Shown: positions 8,616 through 18,330, counted from the first letter of the stretch. The stretch is DNA of 29,077 nt from Oehlia diaphana (GCA_003833135.1 QZLH01000108.1:1-29077); one strand, 5' to 3'. Numbers and translations: made by a program. The notes: generated from the letters alone by a model not told the origin.

Positions 8616-10313
8616 TTTATTATTTATTTATTGGTTTTATTTCAAAAGAGTGGTAATTAAAGTTTATTACAAATAACATGTATTCAGCACAAAGTACTTA
8701 ATTAAACAGTCTATATGTGTAAATCTCTAACTTTCATCCCATCAAGATAGGACCACACCCTTTGTTCGAAACTATTTGAGAAAATAGGACTATCGCTAGT
8801 TAATCAAATTAAAAAAAAGAAAAACCCCGGGAGCCCTACAAAAGAAAAAGAGAGAACAACAAACCTACAAAAAAAGAAGGATCCATATTCTGCTTTCGGC
8901 AAGAAGCCGCCGCTTGTCAATACTGTTAGAAGTGGAATGGTTCACACTATTCTAAATTGTTTGTAACATTAATGATATAGTGTAAAAAGGAATATACTAA
9001 TTATTACTAGGTAAAAAAATAAATATTGCGGCTCTAAATTAATTTTCTTTAGTAAAAACGAGAGCATTTCAAACCGAAGAGCCGGTAAAAATTTAGGTCG
9101 AAGGGCGCGCTTTTTTGTCCGGATGGATAATTTTATGTGAATTTGCATGGGCGTTTCTCGAGTTCTTTAACTTCTTCCGAAGTAGAATCTTTGCAGCGGT
9201 AATGAACTACTAAATTTATTTATTTATTTTATGGATAGCAAGGAGAAATACAATGGGAATCACAAAACTATTTTGATGAATATAACTGGAAAACATTATA
9301 GAACTTCGCCCAAAACATTGAGCCGAAACTCGCTGAAGCGGGCCTTACTAGTAAAAGCAAAAAAAACTCCGACCAAGCCTAAATAGGAAATGAGAGTAAA
9401 TAGAGTCGGTAAGAAACAAGAGATTCTAGTAGTAGGTTACTATACATAAAATGTTACGTGTCTATTATCTATAGATGATGTACGAACGTCTAACGATAAA
9501 CTATGATCTATGTGTTTGAAAAACGTGCCACTGTGTAAAAAGTTCGCGGAAGAAAATTAATGAACATAAGGTCTGTACAATTATTATAATTACGAAATTG
9601 TGTTGTGAACGGGTTCGAATATTTGAACGTGGTCGAACATCTACTTGTTCTTGTGGTATGGGATCGTTGTATGGGACGCGTCTGTCTATATTTTTGAAAT
9701 GATTTTTGGTAATATCATTAGATAATTTCCATTGTTTCCAACTCGTGGATCTAAGTTTCCATATATTTGATTTGATAAGTGATTGTGCAATAGATAAGAA
9801 ACTCATAAGTGCTTTTTGAGCGTCTTTGTTAGTATTAAAATAAGCTTTAAAAACTCTAAAGAGATCATGTCTAACTTAAGACCGAATGAAAGTATAGCTT
9901 CAACCGAAGAAGGAAGATCCTTCTAAATCTAATTAAAAGTATCTGAATATTTGATCGAGTCAGTAATAAAAAGAGAAAGATTATCTGCCTCTTTTCGTAT
10001 GATATTGTCCGCGCCAAACGTAAATTGTGTGAATGTGGCTCTTATGTGTGGCAAAAGTGATGGACAGCTAAAGGTGGTGATTTGTTTCTGGTGCAGAATT
10101 GCACATTAAGCAAGTAGTCTGTTTTGAATGAGATCTGGAAAATTACGATTAAGGATGTCTAGAGTCGGTAATGTGTTTGTCGAGGTTTTAATCTTCCAAG
10201 CAGTATCCTTAGAATGTGCAAAACTAGTATTTGAATCTCGAGAGTTAAAATTAAGCCATTTTGTGGTAACGGTCCAATTAATGAAGTGTTTTTTGGTTAA
10301 TGATTGAATACAT
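8616..10313 (-). mobile_element. 5'-truncated LINE (non-LTR retrotransposon) insertion
   Basis: The insertion is bounded by a 14-bp target-site duplication and ends on the minus strand in a repeated AATAAATAAATAA tail, typical for LINEs lacking poly(A). Its 5' end (10313 side) begins inside a sequence resembling the C-terminal zinc-binding region of a reverse transcriptase, followed by more than 0.8 kb of 3' untranslated sequence. GC content is higher than the surroundings (for example CCCCGGGAGCCC near 8825). The zinc-finger and RT identification rests on motif memory of Rhizophagus LINEs; the insertion itself is supported by TSD, tail and the unit 2 empty site. Confidence 0.75.
9501..10310 (-). 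pseudogene. remnant of LINE ORF2 C-terminus (zf-RVT-like)
   Basis: Minus-strand frames read TKWLNFNSRDSNTSFAHSKD then TNTLPTLDILNRNFPDLI (10134-10196), then after a frameshift CLMCNSAPETNHHL (10101-10112 for the C-x2-C). This C-x2-C...H pattern fits the zinc-binding domain found at the end of LINE reverse transcriptases. A TAG follows the HHL, so the frame is dead. The downstream 9501-9806 frame (NIWKLRSTSWKQWKLSNDIT) looks like the protein's C-terminal tail. No endonuclease or polymerase domain is present because of 5' truncation. Confidence 0.6.
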
Positions 10314-10327
10314 CATTAACCGGATAA
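10314..10327. repeat. target-site duplication, right copy
   Basis: CATTAACCGGATAA is the partner of 8602-8615. The sequence to its right (AATTATCTCCATAAAGTAG) continues the conserved upstream element that the LINE interrupted. Confidence 0.75.
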
Positions 10328-10599
10328 AATTATCTCCATAAAGTAGATTGTGTCCATATAATTAATCGTCAAGGCATATTAACTTAATGATTTGCGTTCT
10401 TCAACTTATAAACTTGCAATGAGGTGTCGATAAATACATATATTATACAAGGTCATCATTATTTTTATGATGCATTTTATCGTAGAGATTAAAGTTTGAT
10501 TTTTCAACTGTAGATAAATTATAGAATTTATTTAAATTACGATGACCACATCAAATTCCTTAAATTCCTTAAAGATTTATTCTTTATATAAAAAAAAAA

Positions 10600-10940
10600 T
10601 TATCGAATCCAATATAAATTTAAAAAAGTATGATATGAATTTATCATTCTACGTAGGAATAAAATGTTAATCATCAGTTATTACATTGATCTGACTCCTC
10701 GAACTCGGCACTTTTCTTATATGATTGTATTGTTCGAGCTCAACACTCTCAGAATCAAAATCTAAATCACGTAACAAGCGATTTTGCCCTCATTTATAAT
10801 TTCATAGTTGTTTCTTACGTCATAGAACGTTTAACGATGTTAAAATAATAGAAATAAGCACACGCTCAATCTAGATTATAATATTTCTTATCTAATTTTG
10901 TAAATAAACTATGAAGATATTAATTAGACTTAGAGGACTT
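10600..10940 (-). other. conserved module downstream of gene, possible decayed exon
   Basis: Read on the minus strand it contains an open frame of about 40 codons ending at TAA 10667 (RLLRDLDFDSESVELEQ). The sister module near 15700-15790 shares its start (QNRLLRSLDFD) before a stop, while the 18356-18544 copy is open in a different frame. Conserved DNA with conflicting frames suggests a decayed exon of a second gene, or conserved non-coding sequence. The family is not recognised. Confidence 0.35.
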
Positions 10941-10949
10941 ATTTAATCA

Positions 10950-12443
10950 TCAGTCTTTACACAATTGAAATACCTCAAAAAATTCTAAAATAAACGAATC
11001 ACAATTGCTAACTTTGATCTCTTTCTCATAATGATTTCTATTGCAAAAAACTTCCTTACGGTTATGGACTAAATACAGGTCAAGACTAAATGCTGGACCG
11101 TAATAAGAACTATTAATTATAGCAAATATTTCATTCTTTATACGACTTAAAATGTAATTCTCATTATTAAAAGAAAATATAAAACTATCTTTGGTACTTT
11201 CAGAACTATTATCAGATTTCCATTCAATCGGATTATATCCTCCAAGAATCTCTTTCCTGTCCTTCACTTTAAAAATTGTTACAGTTCGAGAATGATTATC
11301 ACAAATTTTATGAAATTTATTAATCCTTTCAGACATCCCACCAGAATCTTCGCTATCGCGGTATAATAATTTGAATTCATACGAACTTGTTAATTTGTCG
11401 GTAATTTCTAATCTATCAACCCATTTCGAAATTATTTCAACATGTTGATTTGTAATGATCTTAGAATCAATATTTTTTAATTTAATCTCTTTAATAGCAA
11501 AAGATTCTGATTTTTTATTTGGATCATAATCATTATCCAAAAAATATTCTAATAAATCATCATATAACTCCTTCGGTAAGATTTTTTTATATGGTTTTAC
11601 TTTCTTCAAAAATTCTTTGGAAGTTAAATTACGGAATTTAATAAAAGGAATACATTTTTGTAAGGTCTTCTTTAAAGTATTAAAATCGTCTTTCGAAAAG
11701 CTTGTAGGATCAGAAGAAAGTTCCGGATTTTGCGCAAATCCCCATTTAATTACATGCTCCCAAACTTGAATTTCACTCATTTGATGATTTTGAATAAGCG
11801 TGATTAATAATTTTTCTGGGATTGAAGAGAAATTCGGCGAATAAAATATCTTATTTGGTTCTTTAATAATTAAATTGGTACAATATTTTTGAAGTTCTAA
11901 AAAAGAATCGTTTCCAAAACTAGTTTGATATATTAAATCAATATTTTGTTCAATCCAATTTTTTTTATTTTCAATTAAAAAGGATTCTAAATAGGGGATT
12001 AATTCTTGAAGACTGAGCTCATTAGCAGCGGCTAAAATTTTAACGATATCTGAAATATCATATTCTTCTAAAGAGAGTTTTCCTCCATAAATATACCTAA
12101 AATGATTAAATAATTAAAAAGTTGTAAAATATATAATTATCGAATAACGAGATTTAATTTTTTATTTATTTATCTTCGTTACTGACCTTAAGACTATTTG
12201 AAAAATTTCAGGTAAAATATTTGGTAATTTAATGTTTGTCAAAGTTCCATCATTTTTCTTTTTATTTGTTGATAAAATTCTTCTTAAATAAGGAGAACGA
12301 TAATTCAAAATAATCATATGAGCACGAAATATTTTTACGTAAGGGTCGTTACCAACTTCAATCGTAATATCATAATATTCTTCATCGTTTAAAATTTCAA
12401 GTAAATTTTGTGATAATTTTGTCAAAAGTTTATTATCAACCAT
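10950..12443 (-). CDS. BTB-BACK-TLDc domain protein (467 aa, spliced)
   Basis: Exon 1 is 12187-12443 and exon 2 is 10950-12096, with a 90-nt intron (GTCAGT...TTTTAG). Exon 2 is open from its first base, so the true protein is much longer than the part after the internal Met at 11780. The joined frame is 467 codons. BTB: YYDITIEVG, FRAHMIILNYRSPYLRRIL, then YIYGGKLSLEEYDISDIVKI. BACK: IQVWEHVIKWGFAQNPEL. Linker about 270-295. TLDc: IISKWVDRLE, FKLLYRDSEDSGG, FHKICDNHSRT, ILGGYNPIEWKSD, FIFSFNNENYILSRIKNE, then a GPAFSLDLYL variant where paralogues have GPSFGDGDLYL; the conserved Gly-Asp-Gly is missing. The C-terminus VFQLCKD differs from VFQII of the plus-strand genes and marks the minus-strand subfamily. 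This is the only intact gene among the tandem units. Confidence 0.9.
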
Positions 12444-12507
12444 TATAGAAGGATATGAATCGAAAAAAATTAATTTTATTTTCCAAACCTTAAATATTTT
12501 TTTCCAG

Positions 12508-12555
12508 TCACAAGCTAACCATTAACCGGCTAAATTATTTCCCATAAAGTAAATT
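12508..12555 (-). promoter_or_regulatory. conserved upstream element (copy 2, unit 2)
   Basis: Minus strand: TTTACTTTATGGGAAATAAT, then TTAGCCGGTTAATGG and CTTGTG, about 65-110 bp before the ATG at 12443. It is the same block as at 646-695, 17447-17505 and the split copy 8590-8615 plus 10314-10353. Confidence 0.4.
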
Positions 12556-12592
12556 AATAGGACAATCACGATCACCGGATCACGTGTACAAA

Positions 12593-12599
12593 TAGGTTA
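12593..12599. repeat. TAGGTTA target-site duplication, left
   Basis: TAGGTTA here and at 14331-14337 flank the TIR element. Joining the flanks gives TAGGTTAATCGTCAAG, which matches unit 1 (ATAATTAATCGTCAAGG near 10358), an independent empty-site check. Confidence 0.6.
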
Positions 12600-12995
12600 T
12601 TTCAACCAAAAGTTACAGTCATGTGATATTTTGATTGTACTATGAAACAAAATGTCCAATCAAAAACATCTCTCCTGTTCATCAATAACTTGCAGAAAAA
12701 TTTGTATTACGAATATTAAGTTTCGTTTATTTTTATTATTTTTTATATTTATATTATGCATCAACTTTAAAATAATTAATAAATTACACCAAATTTTAAA
12801 GTAATTTTATAAGATTGCACATATTTTTATTGGATACTTTTATTACTAAATAGGCTTTATTAAATGTGTACATAATAAAGAAGCTACTCTGAGAACATTT
12901 TATTCTCGTTATGGTCCTTCCAAGTGCGTGGAAAAGTTATTATTCTTGAATATAATTTAATATCGTCAACTACCTCTTTCATTCCTGAAAAATTT

Positions 12996-13145
12996 TTAAC
13001 TACTTAATTGGCCCAGCGCTAATTTTTTGCTTGGGTGTTGTTCTATAACTATTTTTTTAGCTTCATATAAATAAGTTTTCAATTCAGCAAAAATTAATTC
13101 ACCATCTTTTATTTCTTCAATATTTTGTAATTTGTATGCTGCCAT
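12996..13145 (-). pseudogene. 3' part of gene relic inside TIR element (49 codons)
   Basis: An open frame starts at ATG 13145 (AAYKLQNIEEIKDGELIFAE, later AELKTYLYEAKKIVIEQHPS) and ends at TAA 12996. The composition is strongly protein-like (helical, charged). The preceding bases on the minus strand look like an intron (GTAAATTTTTCAG... to ...TGATTTAG), so this may be the last exon of the gene whose 5' part lies at 14015-14149. The frames across that intron do not join as read, consistent with decay. No family was recognised. Confidence 0.45.
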
Positions 13146-13289
13146 TATTGATCACTAAATCACCACATAAAGCTTATAAATAAAAAAAAATGAAAAAATT
13201 AGCTGAAAAATTTACCATTTGAGTTTGAAAATGCCACACGTGTTTTATTCTTTTGTGAAATTTCATAAAAACAGGTATGATCATTACCA

Positions 13290-13297
13290 CGTATCTT
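13290..13297. repeat. CGTATCTT target-site duplication, left
   Basis: The 8-bp CGTATCTT here and at 13972-13979 flank the MITE. The matching stretch is 10 bp if the ambiguous end bases are counted. Removing the MITE restores a continuous reading frame across the site. Confidence 0.8.
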
Positions 13298-13498
13298 TAG
13301 TGCTCCTAAACGAACGGGTCGACCCGGGTCATGTGACCCGACCCGACTTAAAAGCTCGGGTCGGGTTCAATAATTTTTTATGACCCGGTGACCCGCATGA
13401 CCCGACCCGGTTGACCCGAGTTATTGAACAAATACTAATTTATTATAATAAATGAATGATAACAAAGCTTCATAATATTATAAATCTATTTAATCTAT

Positions 13499-13606
13499 TA
13501 TAATTTCATTAAGGTTTCATTATAATGCCGAAAAAATGGTGGTTGCTCATTTTTTTTCCTTTGAAAATTCGGGTTTAGACCCGGGATATCCGGTCGAACT
13601 ATACTC
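13499..13606. repeat. 108-bp direct repeat, left of gap
   Basis: As read, this is identical to 13775-13882, immediately on the other side of the N run. This is the signature of two contig ends that overlap but were scaffolded with a gap. A real tandem duplication is the alternative. Confidence 0.8.
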
Positions 13607-13774
13607 NNNNNNNNNNNNNNNNNNNNNNNNNNNNNNNNNNNNNNNNNNNNNNNNNNNNNNNNNNNNNNNNNNNNNNNNNNNNNNNNNNNNNNNNNNNNNN
13701 NNNNNNNNNNNNNNNNNNNNNNNNNNNNNNNNNNNNNNNNNNNNNNNNNNNNNNNNNNNNNNNNNNNNNNNNNN
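13607..13774. other. assembly gap (168 N)
   Basis: A run of 168 N. Apparent open frames through it (13498-13785 minus, 13536-13895 plus) are meaningless. Confidence 0.99.
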
Positions 13775-13882
13775 TATAATTTCATTAAGGTTTCATTATA
13801 ATGCCGAAAAAATGGTGGTTGCTCATTTTTTTTCCTTTGAAAATTCGGGTTTAGACCCGGGATATCCGGTCGAACTATACTC
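13775..13882. repeat. 108-bp direct repeat, right of gap
   Basis: Second copy of 13499-13606. The sequence after it (GGGTCGGGTTTAGAG) presumably is the true continuation of the left copy. Confidence 0.8.
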
Positions 13883-14014
13883 GGGTCGGGTTTAGAGTCA
13901 AGACTTTTTCACTTTGGTCGGGTCGGGTATATCTTCAAAACCCGACCCGACTTGACCCGTTAGGAGCACTACGTATCTTTTCAGTAATGATTTGCTTTAA
14001 CTCATCAAATTCTA

Positions 14015-14149
14015 TTACTTTTTATTGTTATTAGATATTTGTTCGTGACAGTGAGAACATACTTCTCTTAACTCTTCTTCTTTTTTACTAAGAAAAAAAT
14101 TTGCTGCTTTGCTTTTGGAACAACGACTACAAGTGTATATTTCTTCCAT
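14015..14149 (-). pseudogene. small two-CxxC zinc-finger-like gene relic, 5' part (44 codons)
   Basis: ATG at 14149 opens a 44-codon frame with EEIYTCSRCSKSKAANFF and EVCSHCHEQISNN. The C-x2-C...C-x2-C spacing of 20 residues is like a treble-clef or GATA-type zinc site, although the GATA signature itself is absent. After a TAA at 14015 the sequence continues coding-like in another frame (EFDELKQIITEKI, down to the MITE), then past the MITE (GNDHTCFYEISQKNKTRVAF). A one-base frameshift and the MITE insertion therefore broke a longer gene. It sits wholly inside the TIR element, so it is cargo or a domesticated-element gene. No further family assignment. Confidence 0.5.
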
Positions 14150-14747
14150 TATTAAAATAAAGAAAAGATAAAAATTGTTGAGTATTAACATTAAAATGAG
14201 TCAATATGTTGGCAGAAAAAAGATTATCTATATATTTGATATTCGTAATTATTAATGAATAGAGGGATGTTTTGATTGGACATTTTGTTTTGTAATACAA
14301 TTAAAATATCACATGACTGTAACTTTTGGTTAGGTTAATCGTCAAGTAAACTTGCAATGAGATGTCCGCATTGGAGGGGATAAATTACATATCATATATA
14401 AGATTAATACAAAATTTTAATCTCTACGAGAAAATGTGATATAAAATTTTGATTTTTCAATTTTTTAATTGATTGTAAACCAATAATCACATCATTGAAT
14501 ATTTCTGATTCTTTTTAAATGTATCAATTCATCATATCTTCTAAAAATTTTATTACTACCATAACCTTAATTCCGTTAAGAACCCCCCAAAAAATTTAAT
14601 AGATTAATCACGAAAATAAATTCATATGAAGTTGTTTGTTAATTCTTAAATTATTAATATTGATTGAATGTGGTATAATGCATTAATTAATGAATTTGGA
14701 ATGAAATAAATGGTAGTTTAGTACGTTAAGTCTAATATATTATAGTA

Positions 14748-15410
14748 CAGGGTGAGAGTAATATCGCTTATTTTGACATGGTTAATGGATGAATGGTTAA
14801 AATTTTGCCACGTAAGTCCATTAATCCATGTTAAAATAAGTGATACTAGGAAAACGGAAACCGTTGAGAGTCCGTCGCTATAATTTACATGGTTACAAAA
14901 ATGTGACAAAGTGTTACAAAATGTGTTGCTAAAAATAAAGCGTTACAAAAAAATGTGTACAAAACATAAAAGGAAATAAGCAGGGGCTAAATTATAGTGA
15001 CGTAGGTGGAAAGAAGGAAAAATACATGGGTTAAACCGGTACTACAAATTTATCTAGTTCCGTACAATAAATAGTCCTTCGCTACGCTCCGGACAATTAC
15101 CCACGTACTATAATATTATTATCGTACGGCACTGACCATTTCTTCAAAAGTCGCAAAATATCCAATTGGATAATGACTCTTAAGGAATTCTTACAAGGAA
15201 ATATTTTTAATAATTGTAATATTACTTTTAACGTAAATCAATATTAAAACATGTATTATATACTGTATGTATATTTACATTTAACATAAATCAATATAGT
15301 TTATTTGATACTATGAATAAACTTTAGTCAATACTGTAAGAAATATCTAAAATTAAAACAGTTTATTGTCATATATAACCGTACGATAATATATGTTACA
15401 AAATTTTATG
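14748..15410. mobile_element. foldback-rich insertion in unit 2 upstream region
   Basis: This block is absent from unit 3, whose sequence jumps from the match at ~14745 to the match at ~15410. It contains stacked inverted repeats. An imperfect pair lies at 14762-14789 and 14817-14845 (CTTATTTTGACATGG with CCATGTTAAAATAAG). CGTCGCTATAATTTA (14873-14887) pairs with TAAATTATAGTGACG (14988-15002, one mismatch). A GTCC...GGAC hairpin lies at 15074-15094, and TATTATCGTACGG (near 15115) pairs with CCGTACGATAATA (near 15380). It is probably several small MITEs. No coding capacity. Confidence 0.55.
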
Positions 15411-15932
15411 AAACCATTGTGGTCCTGAGATTTAATTCAAATAATAACGATACAAATAAAGAAATCCGTTCAAATCATAAGTGGTGAATAAAAAATTTAC
15501 TAGGCATAGCGCGTATTATACCTCTTTATAGATAACTCATACTAATTTTAATTAAAGAAAAAAAATAATTTATTAAATTTAAAAAATTATTATATAAAGT
15601 TGAGAGTTTATTATTCTACGTAACCCGCGTAAACGCAGCCTTTTATATTGACATCGGAAATTAGGAATAAAATGTTAGTTATCATTTTGATATAGCTCTT
15701 TAAATTCCATTGATACTTTTTTATGATTGTCTTAAGTCTTCGTCGAGCTCACATCAAAATCTAAACTACGTAACAAACGATTTTGCCTTTATTTATAATT
15801 TCATTGTTTCTTACGCCACAGAACGTTTAACGATGTTAAATAATATGGAAATAAGGCGCACGTTCAATCTAGACTACTCTAACTTGTAAATAAATTATGA
15901 ATATATTAGAGGATTTATCAATTATTAGTCCT

Positions 15933-17352
15933 TCACAATTGAAATACCTCAAAAAAATCTAAAATAAACGAATCATCATTGTTATCTTTGATCTGTTTTT
16001 CATAATTATTTTTATCACAAGAGATTTTCCCGTCACCAAAAAGCAAGTGTAATTTCAGATCAAGACCAAATGATGGACCGTAAAAAATATTATTATTTAT
16101 GGCTTTCGTTTCATCCATTACACGACTTAAAATGTAATTCTCGTTATTAAAAAGAAAATATAAAACTATCTTTAGTAATTCCATAATTACCATTCAATCG
16201 GATTATATCCTCCGAGAATCTCTTTTCAATTATTACAGTTCGGGAATGATCATCACATATTTCATAAAATTTTTTAATCCTCACAAGCGCTCCACCAGAC
16301 TCTTCACTATCGCGATATAATAATTTGAGTTCGTATGAACAAGTTAATTTGTCTGTAATTTCTAATCCGTCAATCCATTTTGAAATTATTTCAACATGTT
16401 AAATTTGTAATGATATTAGAATCAATATTTTTGATTCTATCTCTTTAATACTAGTACGAGATTCTGATTTTTTATTTAGATCGTAATCATTATCCAAAAA
16501 ATATTCTAACAAATCATTGTAAAATTCTTTCGGTAAGATTTTTTTATATGGTTTTACTTTCTTCAAAAATTCTTTGGAAGTTAAATTACGGAATTTAATA
16601 AAAGGAATACATTTTTATAAGGTATTCTTTAAAGTATTAAAATCGTCTTTTGAAAAGATTGTAAGATCGGAAGAAAGTTCAGGATTTTGAGCAAGTCCCC
16701 GTTTAATTAAATGTTCCCAAACTTGAATTTCGGTCATTTGATGATTTTGAATAAGCGTGATTAATAATTTTTCTGGGATTGAAGAGAAATTCGGTGAATT
16801 AAATATCTTATTTGTTTTTTTAATAATTAAATTAGTACAATTTTTTTAAAGTTCTAAGAAGGAATTGTTTTCAAAACAAGTTTTGTATATTAAATTAATA
16901 TTTTGTTCATTCCAATTTTTTTTTTATTTTCAATTAAAAAAGATTCTAAATAAGGGATTAATTCATTTTAATAATATCTGAAATATCATATTCTTCCAAA
17001 GAAAGTTTTCCTCCATAAATATATCTAAAATAATTAAATAATTAAAAAAGTTTGTAAAAAATATATAATTATCGCATGACCACATGATGACCGAGATTAG
17101 GCTATTTGAAAAGTTTTGGGTAAAATATTTGGTAATCTATTATTTGTCAAAGTTCCGTCATCTTTCTTTTTATTGGTTGATAAAATTCTTCTAAAATAAG
17201 AAGAACGATAATTCAAAATAATCATATGAGCACGAAATATTTTTACGTAAGGATCGTTACCAACTTCAATTATAATATCATAATGTTCTTCATTGTCTAA
17301 AATCTCAAGTAAAATTTTGTGATAATTTTGTCAAAAGTTTATTATCAACCAT
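15933..17352 (-). pseudogene. BTB-BACK-TLDc pseudogene (unit 3)
   Basis: ATG at 17352 opens like the intact paralogue (MVDNKLLTKLSQ), but an extra A near 17313 shifts the frame after ten or so codons. The splice donor is gone (CCTAATCTCGG where CTTAAGGTCAGT is expected). In exon 2 about 33 bases that encode the ANELSLQEL region are missing near 16967, a frameshift and stop lie near 16845 (AGTTCTAAGAAGG context), and a deletion before the FIFSF block (about 16195-16230) breaks TLDc. Recognisable pieces remain: IQVWEHLIKRGLAQNPEL, ILPKEFYNDLLEYFLDND, FELKLLYRDSEESGGA, ENYILSRVMDETKAI, GPSFGLDL, EFFEVFQL-like end. Several independent lesions indicate an old pseudogene. Confidence 0.9.
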
Positions 17353-18330
17353 TATAAAATGATATGAATTGAAAAAAAATTAATTTTAGGTGAATCAGGT
17401 CTTTATTTTCAATTTTCAAACCTAAAATGATTTTTTTTTTTTTTTCGGACACGAGGTAACTTGATTAACCAATAGCCTGTTAAAGTTGTTTCCATAAAGT
17501 AAATCACATTCACGTGTTCGAAGTTTATCACCGTTTTCAAAAAGATTACAGGTAATCATATTGGAAATCATCCGGTAATCACCTGGTAATAAGTAATCCG
17601 GTAACCTTTTTTTTTTTATATTCAAATATGCAAATATGTCTTACTACATATTTTGAAGACGATGGTAATATGATTAATTGCCAAAGTATATTGAGTATTA
17701 ATGTTTTACGTTATTCAACTTGCAATGAGACATCACATTGGAGTGGATAAATACATATATATAAGATCGTTCAGAATTTTACGAGGAAATGTTATATAAA
17801 ATTTTGATTTTTCAATTTAAAAATATGGCATGTGATTTCACAAATTGACATTCTTCAGAAAAAATATACCTGAAAATATAATGAGATTTTATCTTCTAAA
17901 ATTTCCGTTGAACCTTTAATTATTTCCATAGTTCATGAAAATTTTTAATTCTGTTAAAATAAATTCAATATGGGTCCGTTAGTTCTTAAGTTATTAATAT
18001 TGATTGAGTGATGGTGGTAAAATGTAATGATTAATGAATCTGGAGAAATGATAGTGTAATATGTTAAATATATGTTAAATATATATGTTAGATTATGAAA
18101 TTCAAGTAAAAATATCCGATCGAAATTTAATAACAACTATTGTAATCTTGGGATTTAATCCATATTCTAATAATAATTGAAGATATTCGTTTAAAATTCA
18201 AATCATATATTAGTGAGGAATATAAAATTTACTAGCTGTATAGCGCGTATTAGTATGCGTAACCCTTTTACAGATAAATTATACTAATTTAGTAAAAAAA
18301 TTTATTATTATTTAATCTATTATAAATTTA
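17353..18330. other. upstream region of unit 3 pseudogene
   Basis: It holds the conserved upstream element (17447-17505), a T-run (17429-17445) and a ~90-bp patch of GGTAATC/CCGGTAA-type repeats (17540-17610) absent from units 1 and 2. The rest is homologous to unit 2. Open frames at 17422-17625 and 17954-18136 (minus) follow these repeats and AT-rich noise and are not called. Confidence 0.5.
17447..17505 (-). promoter_or_regulatory. conserved upstream element (copy 3, unit 3)
   Basis: Minus strand: GATTTACTTTATGGAAACAA, then CTTTAACAGGCTATTGGTTA. It aligns with the copies at 646-695 and 12508-12555 but the CCGGTTAATGG core has drifted (CAGGCTATTGG), as expected next to a dead gene. Confidence 0.4.

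Larger units (their letters stand above)
7829..10590 (-). repeat. tandem segmental duplication, unit 1
   Basis: This unit contains the pseudogene 7829-8535 and its upstream region. That region matches the upstream regions of units 2 and 3 (CCATAAAGTA, ATTAATCGTCAAG, AACTTGCAATGAGRTGTC, GATTTTTCAA) but is interrupted by a LINE at 8616-10313. Boundaries are approximate, set where homology with the next unit starts. Confidence 0.65.
13298..13971. mobile_element. hAT-like MITE with GGGTCGGGT motifs, containing assembly gap
   Basis: The ends are TAGTGCTCCTAA on the left and TTAGGAGCACTA on the right, with an 8-bp TSD, both typical of hAT-derived elements. The interior is far richer in GC than the surroundings, with repeated CCCGACCCG/GGGTCGGGT blocks in both orientations that could fold back. 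The 674 bp include 168 N and a 108-bp repeat on both sides of them; if that repeat is an artefact the real element is about 398 bp. It inserted into the zinc-finger gene relic, so it is younger than that gene's arrival. Confidence 0.8.
12600..14330. mobile_element. TIR DNA element (~1.7 kb), non-autonomous, carrying a gene relic
   Basis: The ends are long inverted repeats. The left end from 12604 reads AACCAAAAGTTACAGTCATG and the right end (14330 reversed) carries the same sequence; similarity extends about 70 bp with few differences and weaker to about 110 bp (ACGAATAT). The flanks carry a 7-bp duplication. No transposase was seen. The interior holds a zinc-finger-like gene relic on the minus strand and a younger MITE. 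The superfamily is not assigned: the TIR and TSD do not settle it, and no recognised hAT-type TAG...G end is present. Confidence 0.75.
10590..15580 (-). repeat. tandem segmental duplication, unit 2
   Basis: The unit begins with a ~300-bp module (10600-10940) that recurs at 15570-15930 and 18300-18560, continues with the intact gene 10950-12443 and ends with the upstream region. It has been lengthened by a TIR element (12600-14330) and foldback sequences (14748-15410). When these are removed, 14340-14745 and 15410-15560 align with unit 3. Confidence 0.7.
15580..18330 (-). repeat. tandem segmental duplication, unit 3
   Basis: Order as in unit 2: downstream module (15570-15930), BTB-TLDc pseudogene (15933-17352), upstream region (17353-18330). 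The last part matches 14340-14745 and 15410-15560 of unit 2, including AACTTGCAATGAGA, TTATTAATATTGATTGA and AGCGCGTATTA. Confidence 0.7.

Noticed and set aside
13498..13895. Open frames spanning the N run on both strands
   Set aside because: Most codons are N; the flanking sequence is a MITE.
13298..13971. CRISPR-like or telomere-like reading of the GGGTCGGGT repeats
   Set aside because: The repeats are irregular, in both orientations and enclosed by TIRs and a TSD, which fits a MITE.
14718..14909. 63-codon minus-strand frame
   Set aside because: It overlaps an inverted repeat within the foldback insertion.
17422..17625. 67-codon minus-strand frame with LLPGDYRMISNMI
   Set aside because: Formed by GGTAATC-type repeats and a poly(T) run; the matching region in sister units is non-coding.
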